Shown one piece after another: positions 60,060 to 64,000 of a stretch of DNA of 64,000 nucleotides; position 1 is the first letter of the stretch; every line of letters begins with the position of its first letter. The DNA comes from JANNVK01 sp031430435 (GTDB lineage Bacteria; Acidobacteriota; Blastocatellia; Pyrinomonadales; Pyrinomonadaceae): NCBI GenBank assembly GCA_031430435.1, contig JANPBM010000073.1, positions 20,836 through 84,835 of the forward strand, written 5' to 3'. The notes beneath the pieces were generated by a model. That model had not been told where the DNA came from, did no database searches, and saw nothing but the letters and a program-made list of their open reading frames with translations. The position numbers and the translations under genes are program-made.

Positions 60060-60881
60060 ATGAAGAAACTATTTATTTTATTAAGTTTAACAATCACTTT
60101 TGCGTTTTCAATCAACGCCCAAACTGATATTCGCAAAGTTGATTTCAAAAACTTCACATACGATGTTGATATTTTTGAAAAGAAAGAAAAATTGACCTTG
60201 AAAAACGGTGAATTTGACCGAAATACCGAAGAAGAAAAACTCTTTTTTGTTGTTACCGATGTTGTTTACGGCGATTTAACCGGCGACGGCAAAGAAGAAG
60301 CAGTCGTTACAACTTCGATGAACACGGGCGGAACGGGAAATTTTTCAAGCGGAATTATTTTCACGATAAAAAAAGGAAAACCTGTTATTCTGACTACTTT
60401 TGAAGGCGGCGACCGTGCTTACGGTGGAATCCGCAGTGCCAAAATTGATAAGGGTTTATTTATTTTGCAACAAAATGACGTTGGTGAAGCCGGCGGTGCG
60501 TGTTGTCCCGAATTTTCCGTTACAACTATGTTTGAATTGAAGGGCGGAAAACTTGTTCAAGTCGGAAAAGTTGAACGCCGAGAACTTTATCCGCAAACTC
60601 GTGTTAAATTTATCAAAGGGAAATCGTTGGCGATTATCCCGATTAAGGTCGAAAAATATGACCAAAAACGCTTTGTTATCAAAGCCGGAAAGGGTCAAAC
60701 TCTGCTTGTTTCAAGTGCGGCAAAAGGTATCGGTTACAGTCTTTTCACGGGCGAAAGCGAGGTTGAAAACACCGACAACGGAATGGTTGTGAAGTTGAAA
60801 GAAACAGGCGATTTTGTTTTTATCGTTTCAAACGATAACGATAAAGATATGGAATTTTCGATTACGGTGGAGATTAAATAA
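60060..60881 (+). CDS. Secreted protein with PPC-like C-terminal domain
   Basis: A 273-residue exported protein, start ATG 60060, 4 bases after the gene before. The signal peptide ends SINAQ. The first 170 residues contain GDLTGDGKEEAVVTTSMNTGG and GAGGACC-like GEAGGACCPEF, recalling a calcium-binding FG-GAP or VCBS-type segment. The last 75 residues (KAGKGQTLLVSSAAKGIGYSLFT ... TGDFVFIVSNDNDKDMEFSI) have the PPC-like pattern of the other family members. The next gene starts right after its stop. Confidence 0.78.
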   Translation: MKKLFILLSLTITFAFSINAQTDIRKVDFKNFTYDVDIFEKKEKLTLKNGEFDRNTEEEKLFFVVTDVVYGDLTGDGKEEAVVTTSMNTGGTGNFSSGIIFTIKKGKPVILTTFEGGDRAYGGIRSAKIDKGLFILQQNDVGEAGGACCPEFSVTTMFELKGGKLVQVGKVERRELYPQTRVKFIKGKSLAIIPIKVEKYDQKRFVIKAGKGQTLLVSSAAKGIGYSLFTGESEVENTDNGMVVKLKETGDFVFIVSNDNDKDMEFSITVEIK

Positions 60882-61316
60882 ATGAACAAACTATTGATTT
60901 TATTGATGTTAAGCGTGGTATTTGTTTTGACGGCAAATGCTCAGACAAATTTTGTCGGAAAATATGAATTTTACGAAAACGGCGGAAAAACTGCGGGCGG
61001 AACGGCGGTTTTTGTCGGACACGATTTAACCATAAATGCCGACGGAAGCGGAAAATTAACCGCCGCAGGTTATCAAACATCGAAAGATATGTTTATCGAA
61101 ACAAAAGCAGTCGGTTCAAAACTGCAAATTCTTTTTGTTAAATACGGTGAAGATCAAACCGGACCGACAGACATGGAAGACGGTAGTTTGTTGCTGACTA
61201 TTGAATACAAAAAGGTTAAGAAAAAGAAAGTTTTGTGGACGACTTTTGCCGGTTACAGCCCGGCAGTTTTCGATGCAAAAAAAGGTGGCGGAATTTATTT
61301 CAAAAAATCGAAATGA
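60882..61316 (+). CDS. Small secreted protein of the signal-peptide family
   Basis: A 144-residue exported protein whose ATG follows the previous TAA without a gap, so translational coupling is likely. The signal peptide (LLILLMLSVVFVLTANAQ at the end) matches its neighbours. The mature part begins TNFVGKYEFYENGGKTAGGTAVFVGHDL and continues with TINADGSGKLTAAGYQ, a lipocalin- or DUF-like beta-barrel with a lysine-rich C-terminus. No function known. Confidence 0.75.
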   Translation: MNKLLILLMLSVVFVLTANAQTNFVGKYEFYENGGKTAGGTAVFVGHDLTINADGSGKLTAAGYQTSKDMFIETKAVGSKLQILFVKYGEDQTGPTDMEDGSLLLTIEYKKVKKKKVLWTTFAGYSPAVFDAKKGGGIYFKKSK

Positions 61317-61364
61317 TACTAAGTTTGAAAAATTCTCGCTATGTTAAGTAAGGAGAAACTTATT

Positions 61365-61799
61365 ATGAAAAAAGTATTTATTTTATTGAGTTTAACCATC
61401 GGGTTATTTTTAGTTTCCAACGCCAACGCCCAAACAAAAGTTGTTTTTGCGAAAGGCACAATGTCGAAAACGATGACTGTAACGGTCAAAGCGAAAGGTG
61501 AAAACAAGTATTCGATTACGGTCAAAAAAGGTCAGGTTATCAATGTCGGCGTTTCGGGCGATGTAATGGTTTCAAAAACCGAAGAATTTCCTGTTATAAA
61601 TTTGGGACTGCAAAACGGCGTTGACGGCGTTGACCAAACTCAGGACGGCGAAAGTTATCTGTCAATTTTGGCGGGCAAAAACGGAACGTATATTTTTACG
61701 GTCGGAAATTCCGATAAAAAACGTGCCAGAACTTTCAAAATGGAAGTCAAAGTTTCCAACAACAAAGAAGATTTTGCGGGCGGCGATCCTGTTAATTAA
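61365..61799 (+). CDS. Small secreted protein of the signal-peptide family
   Basis: A 144-residue exported protein. AAGGAGA 8 bases before ATG 61365 sets the start. The signal peptide ends VSNANAQT, near the others. The mature part has TVTVKAKGENKYSITVKKGQVINVGVSGD and AGKNGTYIFTVGNSDKKRA, a PPC-like pattern (KxGQ turn, later GxYxFxVxN). It closes the run of related secreted genes; 58 bases later a DinB protein follows. Confidence 0.75.
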   Translation: MKKVFILLSLTIGLFLVSNANAQTKVVFAKGTMSKTMTVTVKAKGENKYSITVKKGQVINVGVSGDVMVSKTEEFPVINLGLQNGVDGVDQTQDGESYLSILAGKNGTYIFTVGNSDKKRARTFKMEVKVSNNKEDFAGGDPVN

Positions 61800-61857
61800 T
61801 TGCTAACTCTTTAAAAAACAGTTAGCCAAAGCAAAAAGTTTTTGCTATCTTGGCAAT

Positions 61858-62394
61858 ATGACAATAACCCAAGATTTATTAAGCGAACTTCAACTGGAAG
61901 CAGCGGTAACCAGAAGATTTTTGGAAAGAGTTCCTTTTGACAAAGCAGAATATAAAATGCACGAAAAATCGGAAACGCTTGGACGACTTGCAATTCATGT
62001 TGCTGAAATTATTGCGTGGTGGAAGGAATGTATTGATTTTGATACGTTAGATTTTATTGACTTTGAGCCTAAAGATATAAAAACAACCGTTGAACTTTTA
62101 GCATATTTTGATAACCTTTTGGCAGAAGCAAAAACATCTCTGTCGAAGATTAAAGACGAAGAACTTGAAAAGAATTGGTCTATGACTCACGGAGATGATG
62201 TTCTTTTTACGTTACCAAAAAAACAGGTGTTAAGAGTTTTTTGTATGAATCATTTAATTCATCATCGCTCCCAACTTGGGACTTATTTTAGGCAACTAAA
62301 CATTCCTGTTCCCGCAACTTACGGACCATCGGCGGATGATGAAGATGTACTTTTAACACAACAATTTCAGTTAAAAGTTTTGGGTTCAAATTAA
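61858..62394 (+). CDS. DinB-family protein
   Basis: A 178-residue four-helix protein of the DinB/YfiT type. The metal-ligand His residues are likely in LGRLAIHVAEIIAWW and in CMNHLIHHRSQLGTYFRQL, the latter a good family mark. Members are metal-dependent thiol-linked transferases or stress proteins; the exact role here is unknown. No signal peptide. It is followed by a strong terminator. Confidence 0.88.
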   Translation: MTITQDLLSELQLEAAVTRRFLERVPFDKAEYKMHEKSETLGRLAIHVAEIIAWWKECIDFDTLDFIDFEPKDIKTTVELLAYFDNLLAEAKTSLSKIKDEELEKNWSMTHGDDVLFTLPKKQVLRVFCMNHLIHHRSQLGTYFRQLNIPVPATYGPSADDEDVLLTQQFQLKVLGSN

Positions 62395-62425
62395 ATTGTA
62401 AAACACTTCTTTATCTCAAAAACTG

Positions 62426-62460
62426 TCTGTTTGATTATTTTAATCGAACAGATTTTTTTT
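62426..62460 (+). terminator. Rho-independent terminator after the DinB gene
   Basis: 12-bp stem TCTGTTTGATTA / TAATCGAACAGA (one G-T pair), 3-base loop, then eight T, 31 bases after the stop. Confidence 0.88.
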
Positions 62461-62520
62461 GTTAAAATAGTTTGACCTTTTTTGCGTCTTAATTCTGCGA
62501 TTATATTTGAGGAATAATTT

Positions 62521-63594
62521 ATGCGAATTTTATTGATTTTTATAACTTTGATTTCGGCGTTAAATGCCTTTGCCCAAACGTCGCCCGAAATTGAGCGATT
62601 AACGGCGGAAATTGCCAAAAATCCTAAATACGATTCGCTGTATGCCGAACGCGGGCTTTTATACACTTGGAACGGAAAATTTTACTCAAATGATGCGAAA
62701 TCTGTCAGTAATGCGATTGACGAAAACCGTTTGAAAGCGTTGGCTGATGCGGATTCGGCTTTGAAAATCAATCCGAATAATTACAAGGCTTATTACATTC
62801 GCGGACTCGTTGACCTTTCAAAAACCAATTTTGAAAAAGCCGCGAAACTCAAATCCGAATCAAATGTTATCGGCTATGTTTACAAGGCTGATTTTTCGGT
62901 CGGCAACGCGGTTTATCCGTCGGATTTATTTAAAACTGTGCCGAAAGCGATTGTTGTGAGAGGTGATGAGCGGACAAAAACAGTCTTCGATTCGTTGTTG
63001 CTTGCCAAAGAATTTTCCAAGAAAAATAAACAGGCAAACGTCATCATGTTTGATAACCGGACGAAAAAATACTCGCTTTACGAAGTGATAATCGGCGAAA
63101 ATTCTCCCGTTGCCGTTCAACTCGCCGAAACTCCATTTCGTAAGGCTTTGAAAAATAAACCGATAATTCCCGCAACTTATGAAGCGGTTAAAATCAGTCC
63201 TGACTATAGTTTACAGTTGTTGCCGAAAGAAAAAGAATTGGCGAATAACAGTTCTGCTGTAGTTTGGGAAGTTGCCGATGTGGTTGATGCCGAAGGTTTG
63301 TCGCTCATCAAAAAAACGAATATTGCGTTGATCGTCGGAAACAAAGGAATCAGAATTTTGTTCGACAGCGAACTCCAACAAAGCAATTTTGACGAAGCGT
63401 TGAAAATCTATCACCGGCTCGAACAACTGAACATCAACAGCAATGATTTGGATGTGGTTAAAATTACGCGAAAAACGAATTTATCCAAAATGTTTCAAGC
63501 AAGCGATAAGCTAAAGCCGTTTGTCGAAGCGGAAATGGTGAAGTGGAAATATGCCGAAGCGGATAAAACGGCGGTTCGCGGAACAAAGCCATAA
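62521..63594 (+). CDS. Exported TPR-like protein, unknown C-terminal part
   Basis: A 357-residue exported protein. The signal peptide ends ALNAFAQT (residue 19). Residues about 25-125 form two TPR-like units (YDSLYAERGLLYTWNGKFY and ALADADSALKINPNNYKAYYIRGLVDL). The rest is of an unknown alpha/beta type with a middle segment VRGDERTKTVFDSLLLAKEF and PVAVQLAETPFRKALKN. GAGG lies 9 bases before the ATG. No family is recognised for the C-terminal 200 residues. Confidence 0.7.
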   Translation: MRILLIFITLISALNAFAQTSPEIERLTAEIAKNPKYDSLYAERGLLYTWNGKFYSNDAKSVSNAIDENRLKALADADSALKINPNNYKAYYIRGLVDLSKTNFEKAAKLKSESNVIGYVYKADFSVGNAVYPSDLFKTVPKAIVVRGDERTKTVFDSLLLAKEFSKKNKQANVIMFDNRTKKYSLYEVIIGENSPVAVQLAETPFRKALKNKPIIPATYEAVKISPDYSLQLLPKEKELANNSSAVVWEVADVVDAEGLSLIKKTNIALIVGNKGIRILFDSELQQSNFDEALKIYHRLEQLNINSNDLDVVKITRKTNLSKMFQASDKLKPFVEAEMVKWKYAEADKTAVRGTKP

Positions 63595-63598
63595 CAAT

Positions 63599-63640
63599 TT
63601 TTGCCGCAGATTTACGCGGATGAAGCGGATAAGAACAGAT
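63599..63640. repeat. Dispersed-repeat-like sequence (GCCGCAGATTTACGCGG type)
   Basis: A short stretch TTTGCCGCAGATTTACGCGG followed by ATGAAGCGGATAAGAACAGAT. From general knowledge, runs of this form recur in intergenic DNA of many environmental bacterial genomes. It lies between the TPR-like gene and the last gene. Only one copy is visible here, so it is a weak call. Confidence 0.35.
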
Positions 63641-63664
63641 AAATTTCGATTAGAAAAAAAACAA

Positions 63665-64000
63665 ATGAATAAAATATTATTAACAGTTATAACAACATTT
63701 ATCTTGAGCCTTTCAGTTTCAGCTCAATCGGGCGTGGGACGCTTGAAAGGCTTTGTCAATAATTCAATCAAAAATGATTCAATTACGATTGATGCAACGG
63801 TTGAGCTTCGGGCAATCGAAAATTGGGCAAGAAATAACTCTGTTGACTCCGTTCAAACAAAAGACGGCTATTACGACATCGAAGTTTCGTTCGGCTATTA
63901 TCTGCTGACAATTTCGGCGACAGGTTACGAAACTTATCAAACAAAAGTCTATATCCCTTCGAGTTCAACGCTTAACTGGGGAACGATTTTAGAGAAAAAT
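63665..64000 (+). CDS. Exported carboxypeptidase-regulatory-like protein, cut by window end
   Basis: The first 112 codons of a gene that runs off the window. The signal peptide ends LSVSAQS (residue 21). The mature part GVGRLKGFVNNSIKNDSITIDATVELRAIENW and the segment SFGYYLLTISATGYETYQTK show the pattern of a CarboxypepD_reg-like beta-sandwich. The C-terminal part is not known. The ATG has no clear ribosome binding site, but the signal sequence fits the neighbouring genes. Confidence 0.7.
   Translation, partial: MNKILLTVITTFILSLSVSAQSGVGRLKGFVNNSIKNDSITIDATVELRAIENWARNNSVDSVQTKDGYYDIEVSFGYYLLTISATGYETYQTKVYIPSSSTLNWGTILEKN

Noticed and set aside
1..64000. tRNA, rRNA or riboswitch
   Set aside because: No cloverleaf, rRNA core sequence or known riboswitch consensus was recognised by eye in the intergenic regions; a covariance-model search would be needed to be certain.

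Overview
The window looks like chromosome of a Gram-negative bacterium of the Acidobacteriota, most likely the class Blastocatellia (inference, no database search). The reasons are two lipid A genes (lpxD, lpxB), a VWFA-related secreted protein and a secreted protein with a Solibacter-type C-terminal domain, two sets of SigG-like ECF sigma factor plus receptor-type Ser/Thr kinase, many small secreted proteins, and moderately AT-rich coding DNA. No rRNA, tRNA, CRISPR array or intact transposase was found.

Layout. 0-8.4 kb: a TPR lytic transglycosylase, a Cpx-like envelope-stress module (kinase and regulator divergent from a short CpxP/Spy-like protein, with a GTAAA-N5-GTAAA box between them), a STAS protein, lpxD and an SGNH hydrolase. 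8.4-16.4 kb: a TPR-transglutaminase protein, an ECF sigma factor, a Ser/Thr kinase with a toroid-like sensor domain, a frameshifted pseudogene and lpxB. 16.5-23.4 kb: a secreted repeat protein, ilvE, a persulfide-dioxygenase-like/rhodanese pair and an orphan LivK-type binding protein. 23.4-34.3 kb: an accessory island of secreted or membrane hydrolases (SGNH lipoprotein, M43 metalloprotease, patatin phospholipase) and unknown proteins, packed with at least four families of transposase-less inverted-repeat elements, some nested in one another, plus an array of eleven exact 21-bp repeats.

34.3-42.4 kb: acid phosphatase, S9 peptidase (preceded by an 8-bp microsatellite that supplies its ribosome binding site), and two nucleotide-sugar genes with an Rpn-type nuclease gene between them and a degenerate Rpn gene after them. 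42.4-58.3 kb: a long, almost entirely minus-strand run: ECF sigma, WD40 kinase, HD hydrolase, trmFO, an HslV-like peptidase, a TauE-type exporter, ftcD, then a tightly overlapping set ending in tilS, ftsH and folP. 58.4-64 kb: a tandem family of small secreted proteins with near-identical signal peptides, a DinB protein, a TPR protein and a gene cut by the window end.

The most interesting features are the element-rich hydrolase island (23.4-34.2 kb) with its 21-bp array and reciprocal nesting of two mobile-element families, the Cpx-like module with a recognisable operator, and the kinase with a cyclase-like extracytoplasmic domain.
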